A DNA stretch of 64,000 bases. Origin: Tupaia tana. Its lineage: Eukaryota > Chordata > Mammalia > Scandentia > Tupaiidae. The translations under genes were made by a program, and so were the position numbers. Shown piece after piece: positions 33,168 to 44,771 of the stretch. Each line of letters begins with the position of its first letter. The first letter of the stretch is position 1. The notes under the pieces are model-generated. The model did no database searches, had not been told where the DNA came from, and was given only the letters and a program-made list of their open reading frames with translations. The stretch is taken from positions 12,539,863 through 12,603,862 of the forward strand of contig JAKSZU010000029.1 in NCBI GenBank assembly GCA_026018925.1, read 5' to 3'.

Positions 33168-34077
33168 TTATTTGCAACCTCTTCTGTTTTTTAAAGCTTT
33201 CCAAGAATTCTTATCAGGCCTTATCAGAATAATATAGCACTTGGGCACAAAAATGCAACCTAGGAGCCCTGCACTGGAGGCCAAGATGGAGAAGACCTCC
33301 ACGGCCACCATGAACTTTCCCTTGGTGCTGTGATAGAGAGGGACAAATGTGACCCAGACACTGCAGAACACCAGTAAGCTGAATGTGAGGAGCTTGGCTT
33401 CTTTGAATGTGTCTGGCAGGTTCCTGGCCAGGAAAGCCACAATGAAGATCCCCAGAGCCAAGAAGCCCAGGTAGCCCAGGACACAGTAGAAGGCAGTGAC
33501 TGAGCCCTTGTTGCACACAATGATGAGATTTCTGGGCTCAGAGTGCAAGTCTATGTCAATAAAAGGGGGAAAGGTTCCCAGCCAGATTCCACAGATAATC
33601 ATTTGGATCAGGGAGCAAATGGGAATGACAGAGTAGGAAGCCCCTGATAGGAACAAGCACCTCATGGTTCTTCCAGATTTCATGGCTTTGAATGCCAGAA
33701 TCACAGTAATGGTTTTGGCCAAAACAGTGGAAACGGCCACAGTGAACACAAGGCCAAATGGCAACTTGTTGGAGAACACAGGTGGCTGAGTTAAGATGGC
33801 CAATGAAGAGCAAGGAGCAGAGGAAGCACAACAAGAGGGAGATGAGCAGAATAAAGCTGAGAGCCTGGTTGTTGGCCTTTGACAATGGGAGTGTCTCTGT
33901 GCTTCACAAAGACTCCCAAAACTATAGCTGTGAGGACAAAGAAACACAGAGCTATGCAGGCCATGGCTGTCCCGAAAGCATCCTCAAAAGCCAGGAATGT
34001 CACAGGCTTGGAGAGGCAGTGAGTTCTTTCACTGTTTGGATATTCTTGAGCTGGGCACTGGACACACTGCTTTGCAT
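33168..34077 (-). pseudogene. V2R exon 6: seven-transmembrane domain, two frameshifts
   Basis: Acceptor AG at 34,079-34,078; the exon starts in phase 1 (codon split N|AT). It reads AKQCVQCPAQEYPN, the end of the cysteine-rich linker, then seven hydrophobic segments and a natural TAA at 33,168. Family hallmarks are visible: HRDTPIVK after TM1, LPDTFKEAK before TM6, FCSVW and PKCYIIL near the C-terminus. One extra base near 33,874-33,877 (after PIVK) and another near 33,755-33,759 (after CVLQQVA) shift the frame. Between and after these the sequence stays open, so decay is modest. Length (~910 bp) is normal for the exon. Confidence 0.9.
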
Positions 34078-34143
34078 CTGGTGACAAAACAAAGGTCTAG
34101 CAAATAAATTTCACAAATTGATGGTCATGTTAAAGAAAATGAT

Positions 34144-34407
34144 TATTTTTTTTTTGAGAGGTTTTCTCTACAGGGCACATGCACTCGCCAGACAGACAGA
34201 GAGAGACATAGAGACAGAGAGTGAGAAATCACCCCCCAGGGGGGATGGTCACGCCGCAATCCCTTCTCCTCCATTCTCCTCTCAGGATCTTGGGCACGCA
34301 TGCACACGCGCCCGGTGTGAGTTTTAAGCCACCGGGTCTGGGACGCAAACTGTGGTCGACTACGTGGGAGTCCAGCGACATAGCCATTACACTAACTGCT
34401 GGTTCCC
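34144..34407 (-). mobile_element. SINE-A just upstream of V2R exon 6
   Basis: Minus copy, same orientation as the receptor; agaaaatgatt / agaaaatgact flanks. Confidence 0.88.
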
Positions 34408-35146
34408 AGAAAATGACTTCTGTGTAATTTTACACAGATGAATTCCCGAGGTAATACCAAGATATACCAAATTAAGAGCCTATGTTGATAACACTGGGAG
34501 AATTCTTTCAGCTTCAGGTGGCACCAAAGTGATTTAAAACTGGATCTCAGCATTTATAGATCTAGGTTGGCCTATCTTGTGGCTTTGAATGATACTATCA
34601 ATGATAAGAATTTATTCCAGATCTCTTCTCTACACTCTCCTCTGTTTTCCTTACAATGAACTTTATATTTCCATGGCTTATCATAGTTATTCATCACAAC
34701 AGAAATGAGAAGTTTTCTTTTTAATATTCAGATAACAAGAAATATCTTGTTCTCCTGGAATATCGTAACTTCTATCTCTATCCTAATTTCTATTGATTTT
34801 TCCTTGTATCTAGCATGTCACTTTGTGTACCTACATTTCTTATTGTACATTATGTGGTTTTCATTTGGACATACTCACTTTTATTGTTATGTAGCAGGAA
34901 AGCAGCCACAGAGATTATAGAAATTAATAAGTATGTCTGCATTTCAATTACTTTGTTCTTTTTTTTTAAGAAAAATAGGTGGTGTGTCTAATATTTACTC
35001 AAGTATTTATTTACTTTTGGTAATACTGAGGCAATGTTATTGGGCTGTCGAAAGTCATGACACATTTTTTCATAGAAAAGAAAAAATACTAAAAATACAT
35101 CGTGACTCTTACAAACCAATATCTTCTCTCAAAGAATTACAGTGGG

Positions 35147-35540
35147 GGTCAGCAGGTGTCATGGCAGTTAAGATCTTAGTGTGGGAAGGTGATAGGAGAA
35201 GGCGAGTCTGAGGAAAGAGATTAAGGAACAAAACAGAGAGGCAATCCATTTATGGGACATAGAAATTGATTATTATCTGTTGATGATAACATATAGGACA
35301 TCTCTAACTGGACTGGTGAGAAATGTATTCATGTTGGAAAATTCACTTTACAAGTGAAGTGATGTATAGTGATTGAATGTATAAAATAAATTAAAATAAT
35401 ACAAAAAACGTCCTAGGCTCCCACAAGACTTACTGCAGTTTGAGTCTCAGACACAGTAACTTGCTTTCTCACTTTCCCTTCTTAAATCTCTCTGGTGAGT
35501 GTGCATGACTTATAGCAAAATTTAATAATAATAATAATGA
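35147..35540 (+). mobile_element. SINE-C split by an L1 tail
   Basis: Head at 35,147-35,183 (gtcagcaggtgtcatggcag) and body at 35,410-35,540 (gctcccacaagacttactgc ... tctctggtgagtg). L1 3' tail lies between. Confidence 0.6.
35184..35409 (+). mobile_element. L1 3' tail
   Basis: gattattatctgttgatgat ... gtatagtgattgaatgtata ... aaataaatt; only the last ~220 bases of an L1. Confidence 0.65.
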
Positions 35541-35754
35541 TGGAATTAAATGAACAGTTCTTAGAACAAAAGAATTAGAGTGATAATTAATCACTTTTTT
35601 CTCGTATTACCTCTTTCTATTCCAAAAGTCAGCAGATACTCCAGACTTTTGTCTCAGGAATAGGTTTGGCACCCACATGAATATGTTTATTTTCTTCTGG
35701 TCCCAAACCCTTTCTTTCTCTATTCATTTTTTTCTTTTTCTTTTTAAATGTAAT

Positions 35755-35915
35755 TTTTAATTTAATTTATTATTAATTTTAAAATTTGCTCTAGGGCATT
35801 TGTGTTTAGCACAGAGAGACAGAGACTGAAAGAGAGAGGGAAAGTGGAAAAGCAAGTGGCCAGGTCTGGGACTCAAATCATGGTCAGTCATGTGGGAGTC
35901 CAGTGCCTTATAAAT
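35755..35915 (-). mobile_element. SINE-C copy
   Basis: AT-rich tail, agagacagagactgaaag body and head ending gtgccttataaatc. Confidence 0.7.
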
Positions 35916-36149
35916 CATTTAAAAAAATTCATTCAATATTCATTCAAAAATTACTTATTCAATTTGCTATTATTATTATTATTAATTTTATTTATTATTA
36001 TCATAATCTTGTTTATATTACATTGAATCACATATAACTTTACAGTATATTACATTTATTTTTCCAGAAGAAATACCGTGCATATCAGTCAATACAAAGA
36101 CATTAAAATCTCCATCCTCATCATTAAATACCTTTTTTCCAGATTATTA

Positions 36150-36284
36150 TTATATCATTATTATTATTTTTAATTCAACCAGAGAGAGTGAAAGTAAGAA
36201 AACAAGCCACCCAGTCCAAGACTCGAACCACAGTCAGCCATGTGGCAGTCCAGCACCCTTAGTCACCATGCCACGTGCTGGCTC
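36150..36284 (-). mobile_element. SINE-C copy
   Basis: (ATT)n-rich tail, 'aaccagagagagtgaaagt' body, ends 'ccacgtgctggctc'. Confidence 0.75.
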
Positions 36285-36294
36285 TATATTATTA

Positions 36295-36580
36295 ATGTGA
36301 AAAAAATTGCTGGGAGGCACATTCACTCACTAGAGAGAGACACCCAGAGAAAGAAAGAACTTGAGATAGAACTTAATTAATTAGTTAATTAATCTGACTA
36401 CCTCTGTAAAATAGTCATGCCACAATCCCTTCTACACCATAGTTTCCCCTTATCATTATTTCGCACAATATACAAACTCCTGGTGTATTTTCCAAGTCAT
36501 GTGGTTAAGGACTCAAGTCACAATTTGGGTCATGTGTGATTCATTCTCCTTAACCACCATGCCATGGGCTGTCTCCATAC
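36295..36580 (-). mobile_element. SINE-B copy
   Basis: Diverged minus copy ending catgccatgggctgtctcc. Confidence 0.6.
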
Positions 36581-37061
36581 CTCTATTTTTATTTCATGTT
36601 TTACACACTCATCTGGTTTTGCAATTTATTCACAAGAAAATAAACATTTTTTTCTCTGGCATATTCTAACCTAAACATAAATATTAATTTTCATTAGTAA
36701 TGAAAATCAAAATGATTTCTACTGTTAGAATACCTGAAATTGAATAATACTTATGGAAGAATTCCAACCATATTTATTCCTTACATATTGGAAAAATGGA
36801 AGAATAATTCTTTATAATTTTTTATATTTTACAATTGCCAGTACCACATTTTATTTTGGCAATTGTTTGATTTTACATTGTGTATGACAGCAAATTTAGA
36901 GGTGCCTAAATGTGAAATTGATTAGAATGTTGAGTCTTCAATCTTTATGTTTCTTTTTCTTCCCACAATATAATTCAAAGTGTGATAGTCTGATATTAGT
37001 CAATTCTTTGTTCTTCATTGCACAGGTGTTTGAGCATGGTTGAAAAAGTTTTAAATATTTT

Positions 37062-37311
37062 GTGACCAGCAGTTGGCATAACGGCTATGTTGCTAGACTC
37101 CCATGTAGTCAACTGCGGTTCGAGTCCTGAACCTGGTGGCTTAAACTCACAGTGGGTGCATGTGTGTGCATGCCCAAGATCCCAAGAGGAAAATGGAGAA
37201 GGGATTGTGGTGTGACCATTCCCCCTTGGGGGTGGTTTCTCACTTTCTGTCTCTTTGTCTTTCTGGTGAGCACACACGTCCTATAGAAAAAAAAAAAAAC
37301 TCTCAAAAAAA
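37062..37311 (+). mobile_element. SINE-A copy
   Basis: Plus copy with head tgaccagcagttggc and impure poly(A). Flanks aaaaagttttaaatatttt / aaaaagttgaaatattttt look like a diverged duplication. Confidence 0.85.
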
Positions 37312-37662
37312 AAGTTGAAATATTTTTATAATAATTTATCTGTTATTATGTTGTGCTTATCATCTGGGTATAAAAGTCAGATTCAAACTTTAAGGCACCC
37401 ACAGGTCACCTCGATAATGACACATCTCTCTTTCATGATTAATGCACTCCAGTATGAGATTTAAGATTGACACTGTCTTACCCAGCACTAAAGTGCAAAG
37501 GTGTCCATTGGAAATCATTTCAGAGTTGAGCCTAATAGAATGAGCATGGCCAGGTAACAGCTTACACAAAATAGGGTAGTAATAGTTTATAAAATAAATA
37601 CACCAAAACAATGAATATGTGAATTAAGAACAGTGGTGCTCTATGATTCATTTCTCTCTCTC

Positions 37663-37675
37663 TCTCTTTCTGTGA

Positions 37676-37739
<64 letters not shown>

Positions 37740-37740
37740 G
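37663..37740. repeat. Compound microsatellite (TC)n-(GT)n-(GA)n
   Basis: ctctctctct, then a gtgtgtgtgt run, then ~18 ga units. It abuts a minus SINE-B. Confidence 0.9.
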
Positions 37741-37935
37741 TTTTGCTATAGGGCAAGTGTGTTCAGCAGAGAGATACAAAGTGAGAAATCACCATCCAGA
37801 AGAGATGGCCTTGCCAGTCTCTTATTTTATTTTCTGCCCTGGAGATTTTGGGCACACATGCACATGTGCCTAGTATGACTCAAGATTTAGGATTGGGAAT
37901 TAAACCATAGTTGGCCACATCACCTGCTGCTCCCC
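37738..37935 (-). mobile_element. SINE-B copy
   Basis: ttttgctatagggcaagtgtg to cacatcacctgctgctcccc. Confidence 0.7.
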
Positions 37936-38015
37936 CATGTTTTATTTGTAATAGTAAAATTTTTATTTTTATTAACCAATAGTAGGGACTAAGAATCTAG
38001 TTATATATTTCATAC

Positions 38016-38139
38016 TTGTTTGATTTGAAATGCCTGATTCTTGGCATAAGGCACAAATAAAGCAGCAAATAGGCTTTCTTTCTTGGGGAAGTCTTTGAAA
38101 TCCAGGAAAGCAACTGTGACTACACACAGATTCAGGAGT
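38016..38139 (-). pseudogene. V2R exon 5: cysteine-rich domain, undamaged
   Basis: Acceptor TTCTCTTCAG and a GT donor (aacaa|gtatga) bound exactly 124 bases, the usual size of this exon. It reads TPESVCSHSCFPGFQRLPQE, then CCFICALC and ISNQT: the nine-cysteine linker joining the ligand-binding domain to the membrane domain. It starts in phase 0 and ends in phase 1, matching exon 4 and exon 6. No stop or frameshift. Confidence 0.93.
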
Positions 38140-38317
38140 CTGAAGAGAAAGAGAATTATTAGTCATAATCATACATGTTATAAACTGTTTTGATGAGGTG
38201 TCTCTATTTTTCTCCACTTTGAAGAAAATGATTGCCTTTAATGATTCAACACTGTGTATTATTTAATCCTCTATCACATTAATATTAGTTACGTTTTCTT
38301 TTAACTGTTTTGTTTTA

Positions 38318-38548
38318 GAGAGAGATTTTTGCTATAGGGTACATGCAGTTCTGAGAGAGACAGAGAAAGTGAGAAAACACTCCAGGTGTGATGTCCACAC
38401 TGCAATCCATTCTTTATTGTCTTTTCAGGGTTTGAGGCAACCATGCACATATGCCAGACATGAGTTTTAAGTCTCTGGTTACAGGACTCAAAACTACAGT
38501 CAGCCATGTGGGAGTCCAGAATTTAACCCCTGTGCTACCTGTTGGCCA
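38318..38548 (-). mobile_element. SINE-B copy
   Basis: agagagatttttgctatagg to ctgtgctacctgttggcc. Confidence 0.7.
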
Positions 38549-38629
38549 CCCTTACAAAGACTCATAATGAAGAACCAGTATGCTTCCCTTTGTTCTTTAT
38601 GTCTTATTACTACTTTTAAATTTTTGTAA

Positions 38630-38796
38630 AAATTATTTATTTAACTGTATTTATTATTATTATTTTAAAATTTGAACAGGAATACAGAGAGAGAGCAAGG
38701 AAAAGTGAGAAAGCAAGGCACAGGTCGAGGACAAAAACTGTGGTCAACCATGTGGGAGTCCAGTGCTTTAACCATCATGTCACCTGCCAGCCCTCT
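38630..38796 (-). mobile_element. SINE-C copy
   Basis: AT-rich tail, acagagagagagcaagg body, head ending cacctgccagccc. Confidence 0.72.
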
Positions 38797-39184
38797 TTAT
38801 GTATTATTTGCCAAATATCTCCAATGTACCTAATTACTGTGCTCCATACATATCTAAAATAATCCCTTGTGTCATTCTTTTCTCTTATGTAATCACTTTC
38901 TTCAAAACAATCTCAATGCACGTTTCACAAGGTAAAAATTCTGAAAAGCTATGTTCCCAAAAATATTTATACTAGGTCCTCATATCTGATTGTGTAGAAA
39001 ACATTTGGTTCTAGATTTTAAAATATCTAATGTGATACGTAGGTACACAATAAAAAAGTTAACTCAAATCTCATGTGCTAGCAGAATGATAAGAATATGG
39101 ATAATCCACTTCTGGACACCGAGATTAGTAGAGCACTGCTTTTCATATATTAACACATGTGTGAAGCATGATTGTTATATAAAT
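38797..39184. other. Gene-free stretch of V2R intron 4
   Basis: AT-rich; no gene or repeat recognised. Confidence 0.4.
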
Positions 39185-39210
39185 CTTTTTTAAAAAGATT
39201 TTTGCCTTGG

Positions 39211-39693
39211 GACACCAGGCGGCCTGTGGTTGCAGTCCCTTTCTCCCGGGACCTTTGCGCATCCACACCCCTACTCATCTCTGGACTTCAGGTTTGTTCC
39301 ATGGGACTTTAAGACAAACTCACACCGCCCCATGCCACCTGCAAACTGGATTGAGCTGGCCAGTTGTTCCAGACACCAGGCAGCCTGTGACTGCAGGCCC
39401 TTCTGCACGGGACCTTCATGCATCCCTACCCCTACTCATATCTAAACTTCAGGTATGTTCTGTGGGACTTTGAGACAAACTCGCACCCCCCCACCCCACC
39501 TGCAAACTGGATCAAGCTGGCCAGAAGTTCTGGACATGAGGCAGCCTGGGGCTGCTGGACCTTCTGCCTGGAACTTGTTGCTCATCCTCTGGCTCTTTCC
39601 CACTTGTCTTTGGACTCTGAATTTTAGTGTTTTAAACAGTTATTTGTTTTTATTTTTCTTTGTTCTTGAGGTGTTTCTTATTAGGTCAGTTGG
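39211..39693 (+). repeat. L1 5'UTR tandem monomers, 161-bp period
   Basis: The phrase gacaccaggcggcctg recurs in variant form at 39,211, 39,372 and 39,533, an exact 161-base step each time. Each unit continues with a cccctactcat-type segment, a tgggactttragacaaactc segment and acctgcaaactggat. GC content is well above the surroundings. In L1s with monomeric 5'UTRs such units carry the internal pol II promoter; promoter function here is inferred. Confidence 0.85.
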
Positions 39694-39979
39694 AGGTTCA
39701 CCACTCCTTAAAATGAGGGAGGACTTTGAGTCATCCAGGACCAGTGACAACAGTACATGGTACTGGTGAGCAACAGGTAGGCCAACTATAAGAGAAATAA
39801 TTAATTTTCTAATCCAGTACACCTTTCAACACTCAGAGATACCTTAAATAAATTAGAAAGCAACATATAAATCACCTGATGACTAGGAACAATCACAGAG
39901 GCTCAAGAAGTATAAGCAACCAACAAAAAGCTCTCCCCCAAGAGAAATCATCAAGTCTACATCACCCACAGTCAATACA

Positions 39980-40860
39980 ATGGGCATCGTGGATATGTCT
40001 GATAAGGAATTCAGAATATTTGTAGTGACCAAACTAAGATGAAAGAGAAGAGACAAGGAGCTCCAGGAGATGAGGAAGTCCTTTCATGACTTGAAAGAAG
40101 AAATAGATACCTTAAACAAGAACCAGATGGAACTTCTAGTGTTGAAGAATGTGATGCAGGAAATCAAAATCTCCCTTGAAATGATTAAAAGTAGGTTAGA
40201 TCAGGCAGAAGATCGAATCTCTAATGTAGAAGACAAAACATCTGACAGAAAAAAGTATCAAGAAGATTGAGGAAACAACCATAAAAAATGAGGATAATAT
40301 ACGAGGAATACTAGATACCATCAAGCACCCCAACATCCAGATAATTGGTATCCCAGAAGAGGAAGAAAATAATAAGGGCCTGGATAATTTATTCCATGAA
40401 ATCCCGGAAGAAAACTTTCCAGACCTAGAAAGGCATTCAAATATCCAGACCCAAGAAATACATAGGACCCCGAGTAGAATCACTAAGAAGTTCCTCTCCA
40501 AGGCACATCATAGCCAGACTGACAAAAACAACAGACAAAGACAAGATACTAAAGTAGGCAAGGAGGAAACGTCAAGTTACTTACAAAGGTCACCCCATCA
40601 GGCTAACATCGGATCTCTTGGCAGAAACAATGTAGGCAAGGAAAGAATGGGAAAATATAGTCAAAGTATTGAATGAAAAATGATTTCAACCAAGAATACT
40701 ATACCCAGCAAGATTATCTTTCATATGGGAAAAAAGATGAAAACATTCTCGGATAAACAAAATTTGAAGGAATTTATCAACTCCAGACCAGCTCTTCAAG
40801 AGGTTCTGAAGGGAGTACTATACCAAGAAAACTAAAAGCTCAGATAGACAGTTATATGAG
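39980..40860 (+). pseudogene. L1 ORF1 of the full-length L1, broken
   Basis: RNA-binding trimeric ORF1p frame starting about MGIVDMSDK. The coiled-coil segment is recognisable (LKEEIDTLNKNQMELL; IKSRLDQAEDRISNVED), followed by the RRM and C-terminal part (IQIIGIPEEEE-like; EIHRTPSRI). Stops after VTKLR and frame changes near 40,260 and 40,490 destroy it. Normal L1 ORF1p is ~300-340 residues; the longest open piece is 66. Confidence 0.8.
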
Positions 40861-42107
40861 AATAAAAAGCAACCAAGAAAATGGCTCACTTAACAATACG
40901 AACAGATATGGACATATCAATAATTACATTGAATGTCAATGGATTAAATTCTCCAATTAAGAGTCAGAGACTGGCTGAATGGATAAAAAAACAGAAACCC
41001 TTTATCTGTGGCCTACAAGGAACTCACCTTATGGTTCAAGACATACATAGACTAAAAGTAAAGGGCTAGAAAAAGATATTCCATGCAAATGGAAATCAAA
41101 AAAGGGCTGGAATAGCGATATTGATCTCAGACAAAATAGATTTTAAGACAAAGACTGCAAGAAGAGACAAAGAAGAGCATTATATAATAGTAAATGGGGT
41201 AATCCAGCAAGAAGACATAATGCTTATAAATATCTATGCACCCAATTCAGGGGGACCTAAATATGTGAAGGAAAGACTGCTGGAGCTAAAAGGAGAGATA
41301 GTGAGAAATACTATAATTGCTGGAAATTTCAACACCCCATTATCTCTTTTAGACAGATCTTCTAGGCAGAAAATAAATAGAGAGATACAGGACCTAAACG
41401 ATACTATAAATCAAATAGGCTTGACAGATATCTATAGAACATTCCACCTCATGTTCACAACATATACATTTTTCTCACACTGGCATGGAACCTTTTCATA
41501 GATTGATCATATGTTAGGACACGAATCAAGCCTTTACAGATTCAAAAGCATAGAAATTGTATCCAGCATCTTCTCTGACCATGATAGAATTAAACTCAAG
41601 ATTAATTTCAAAAAACATCCCTGAAAATACACAAACACACGGAAACTGAACAACCTACTTCTGAATGACTTCTTCACTACTGAAGAAATTAAGGCTGAAA
41701 TAAAAAAAACTTATGGAGGGACCAGCAGTTAGCATAATGCCTATGTTGCTAGACTCCCATGTACTCGACCACGGTTTGCATCCTGAACCCGGCGGTTTAA
41801 AACTCACACTGGGAGAAGAAGACTCCACATGGATCCTGCAAACTAGGTATTTCAGGGCACACAAGAAATGAAGATTTTCTACTGATAATTCAGCCTCCAG
41901 CACACAGGCTAGTGTGACAGGAGAGACCAGACCTTCAGAAGAAGACTCCGCATGGCTCCTGAAAACTAGCGATCATAACAGAATGGCAAAGAGATTCCAG
42001 ATCACCTCTGTCTGCTTGCTCTTGAACATTGAGACTAAACTTCAAGAATTTAAAAGAAATGCACCATCCATCAGATGACAAGGAATCACCACTGGATCAC
42101 AAGAAAT

Positions 42108-42890
42108 ATGGGAAAACAAGAAAATACCTCTCTTCCAAGAGAAAAGAGTAACTCTTCTTCATCCACAAGCAGTTCGGTGAAAATTATGGAAATGTCTGAT
42201 ACAGAATTTGGAGCATTCATAATGTCAAAGCTAACAGAGATGAAAGAGAAGAGAGATAATGAACTGCTAAAGAGAAAGGAGAAAGAAGTTGACGAGTTCC
42301 AGGAGATGAGGAAATTCTTGCAAGATCTAAAAGAGGAATTATACACTTTACAAAAGACTCAAACAGAACTGTTAGAGATGAAGTATATAATACAGGAAGT
42401 CAAAATCTCCCTTGAAAGTATTAAAAGCAGACTAGATCATTCAGAAAATAGAATCTCAGATTTAGAAGAGAAAATGGCTGACCTAGAAAAATCCACCACG
42501 AAGACTGAGAAAATGGCCCAAAAATTTGAGAATGATATGCGAGAAGTACTAGATACCATCAAATGTCCAAACATCTGGATAATAGGCATCTCAGAAGGTG
42601 AAGAGACCCATAAGGGCATTGATAATCTATTCCATGAAATCCTGCAAGAAAACTTTCCAAACCTAGAGCGGCATTTGAAGATCCAGTCCCAAGAAATACA
42701 AAGGACCCCAAATAGAATCAACCCAAGAAGATCTTCTCCAAGACACATTATAGCCAGGTTGACCAAAACTGCAGACAAAGACAAGATACTAAGATTGGCA
42801 AGAGAAAAACATCAAGTTACCTACAAAGGACATCCCATCAGGCTAACAGCAGATCTCTCATTGGAAACAATGCGAGTGAGGAAAGAATGA
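42108..42890 (+). CDS. HAL1-like ORF1 protein, unit 1
   Basis: A single open frame of 260 codons from MGKQENTSL. Order: Ser-rich N-terminus, a long coiled coil (about residues 50-150; heptads such as LESIKSRLDHSENRISDLEE), an RRM-like domain starting near PNIWIIGISEGEE, then the C-terminal domain (QRTPNRINPRRSSPRHII; IRLTADLS). It ends at TGA where relatives have Trp (TGG in KE-W-EN), so the last ~45 residues are lost. ORF1p binds RNA as a trimer and is needed for L1-type retrotransposition. There is no neighbouring ORF2, so mobility would rely on L1 in trans. Confidence 0.75.
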   Translation: MGKQENTSLPREKSNSSSSTSSSVKIMEMSDTEFGAFIMSKLTEMKEKRDNELLKRKEKEVDEFQEMRKFLQDLKEELYTLQKTQTELLEMKYIIQEVKISLESIKSRLDHSENRISDLEEKMADLEKSTTKTEKMAQKFENDMREVLDTIKCPNIWIIGISEGEETHKGIDNLFHEILQENFPNLERHLKIQSQEIQRTPNRINPRRSSPRHIIARLTKTADKDKILRLAREKHQVTYKGHPIRLTADLSLETMRVRKE

Positions 42891-43455
42891 GAAAATATAT
42901 TCAAAGTGTTAAGAGAAAAGCAATTTCAGCCAAGAATACTGTATCCAGCAAGATTTCATGTGGGAAGAAAAGATAAGAACATTCTCATATAAACAAAACC
43001 TGAAAGAATTTACCAGCACCAGAGCAGATCTCCAAGAAGCTCTCAAGGGTGTGCTATATCAGGAAAATTAAATACAGACACACGGAATTAAGAGTTCAAA
43101 AACTAAGAAAGTGACCAAGATAATCATAGGGACAAGTCTGGAGTTGAATATTATATCCCAGAATTTAATCAGGAAAATTGGACCAGAACAGAAGATAAAA
43201 GTACATGAGACTTATAGGTTCATGCACCTACCATTTGAACAGAGTCCTAATCTGTTTCCTGGCTTTAAGCAAAGTTCCTTGACATTTCTTTGATTTAAGT
43301 TAAAACTGGTTTTCTTAATAGTAACAAGTGAACTCACCGTTGAAAGTAGTTAGATTATGTAAGAAATTGTGTGATCAATACAATGTGGGTGGGAAAGGAA
43401 TGGAAGACAATTGTAGACAGCAGAGATAGTGTGAGAAGAAGGTGGGAGATTTTGG

Positions 43456-44061
43456 GAGAAAGGAAGATGTCCCACTGATCACTGGGCCTCCAGCATACAA
43501 AACCCACGTGGTAGGAAGACCTCCTTCAAGTCTCCTGTCTCTGTATTAGTCTTTGTCTCTCTCTACCTTGTCTCTGTCCTCTCTCTCTCTCTCTGTCTTT
43601 TTTTTAATTTTTGCTTTTTAGAATTTTTTAAGGTGAGGCATTTCACAGGGTCCTTTGGTCCCTCCTAGCTAGCCCTTTATCTTGTTAATAATCCCCTCTC
43701 CTCCTCCCAGAACAGCCCTTCTTCAAGAGACACAGCTCCATGGCTCCTGAGATCTAGCTAGGTTTTCTAATTTTTGAGTATTATTGAAATTTTTGAATAT
43801 TAATTTTTCTTTTTTAGATTTATTTAAAAGTTTTTCTCTTATTTATCTCTGTTTCTTGTCTGATTTTTTGCTGTTGTTGGTATTGTTTCCCTCTCTCTGC
43901 TTCCTTTTCTGCACACTCCTCGACCATAAGTTTGAACTTCTAAGTTTGGGAAGAAACCGACCATCCACCAGATGACTAGAAATTGCTGCAGGACCACAAG
44001 AAATATGGGGAAGCAGGAAAATACTTCTCCCACAAGGGAAACGGATAGCTCCGCTTCATCC
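43456..44061 (+). other. HAL1-like unit 2 5'UTR
   Basis: Starts where unit 1's tail breaks off; gaagatgtcccactgat ... gggcctccagcatac matches unit 1's leader (gaagattttctactgat ... cagcctccagcacac). A long T-rich segment at 43,590-43,880 is absent from unit 1. Confidence 0.6.
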
Positions 44062-44771
44062 ACACACAGTTCAATGGAAATCATAGAAATGTCTGATAAA
44101 GGATTCAGAACATTCATAATGGCAAAGCTAACAGAGATTGAAGAGAAGAGAGACAGGAACTACTGAAGAGGAAGGAGAAAGGAGTTAAAGAGTTTCAGGA
44201 GGTGAGGAAATTCATGCAAGATCTAAAAGAGGAATTTCACACTTTACAAAAGAATCAGGTGGAACTGTTAGAGATGAAGGCTATAATACAAGAAGTCAAT
44301 ATCTCCCTTGAAAGTATTAAAAGCAGACTAGATCATACAGAAAATAGAATCTCTAATGTAGAAGAGAAAATGGCTGACCTAGAAAAATTCACCACAAAGA
44401 CTGAGAAAATGACCCAAAAATTTGAGAATAATATGCGAGAAGTACTAGAAACAATTAAACGTCCAAACATCTGGATAATAGGCATTCCAGAGGGTGAAGA
44501 GACTCATAAGAGCATTGATAATCTATTCCATGAAATCCTGCAAGAAAACTTTCCAAACCTGGAGAGGCACTCAAAGATTCAGTCCCAAGAAATACAGAGG
44601 ACCCCAAATAGAATCAACCCAAGAAGATCTTCTCCAAGACACATTATAGCCAGATTGACCAAAACCACAGACAAAGACAAGATACTAAGACTGGCAAGAG
44701 AAAAAAGGCAAGTTACCTACAAAGGGTATCCCATCAGACTAACGGCAGACCTCTCATCGGAAACAATGTGA
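44007..44771 (+). pseudogene. HAL1-like ORF1 protein, unit 2
   Basis: Begins MGKQENTSPTRETDSSA. A frameshift near 44,160 splits the N-terminal part from a clean 189-codon frame (44,202-44,771) with coiled coil, RRM-like domain (PNIWIIGIPEGEE) and QRTPNRINPRRSSPRHIIAR. It ends at a TGA that replaces CGA of unit 1 (a CpG-type change). Beyond it the frame continues open through REWENIFKVLREKQFQPR to VLCQ. Very similar to unit 1 by eye. Confidence 0.75.

Larger units (their letters stand above)
34078..38015 (-). other. V2R intron 5, repeat-filled
   Basis: Holds SINE-A, SINE-C and SINE-B copies and an L1 tail, listed separately. The segments 34,408-35,146 and 36,581-37,061 show nothing recognisable beyond AT-rich sequence. 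Confidence 0.6.

Noticed and set aside
33168..33947. A functional single-exon GPCR gene
   Set aside because: The 259-codon frame is only the later part of V2R exon 6; its first ~60 residues are out-of-frame, and two 1-base insertions break the exon.
37663..37740. CRISPR-like or regulatory repeat array
   Set aside because: It is a simple compound microsatellite without spacers.
39207..39627. Overlapping Pro/Ser-rich ORFs near 39.2-39.6 kb as a protein gene
   Set aside because: They are frames running through the 161-bp L1 5'UTR monomers; the repeats explain their similarity.
42108..42890. A host gene for an RNA-binding coiled-coil protein
   Set aside because: Sequence and context are those of LINE ORF1, with a second copy in tandem and TSDs around the array.
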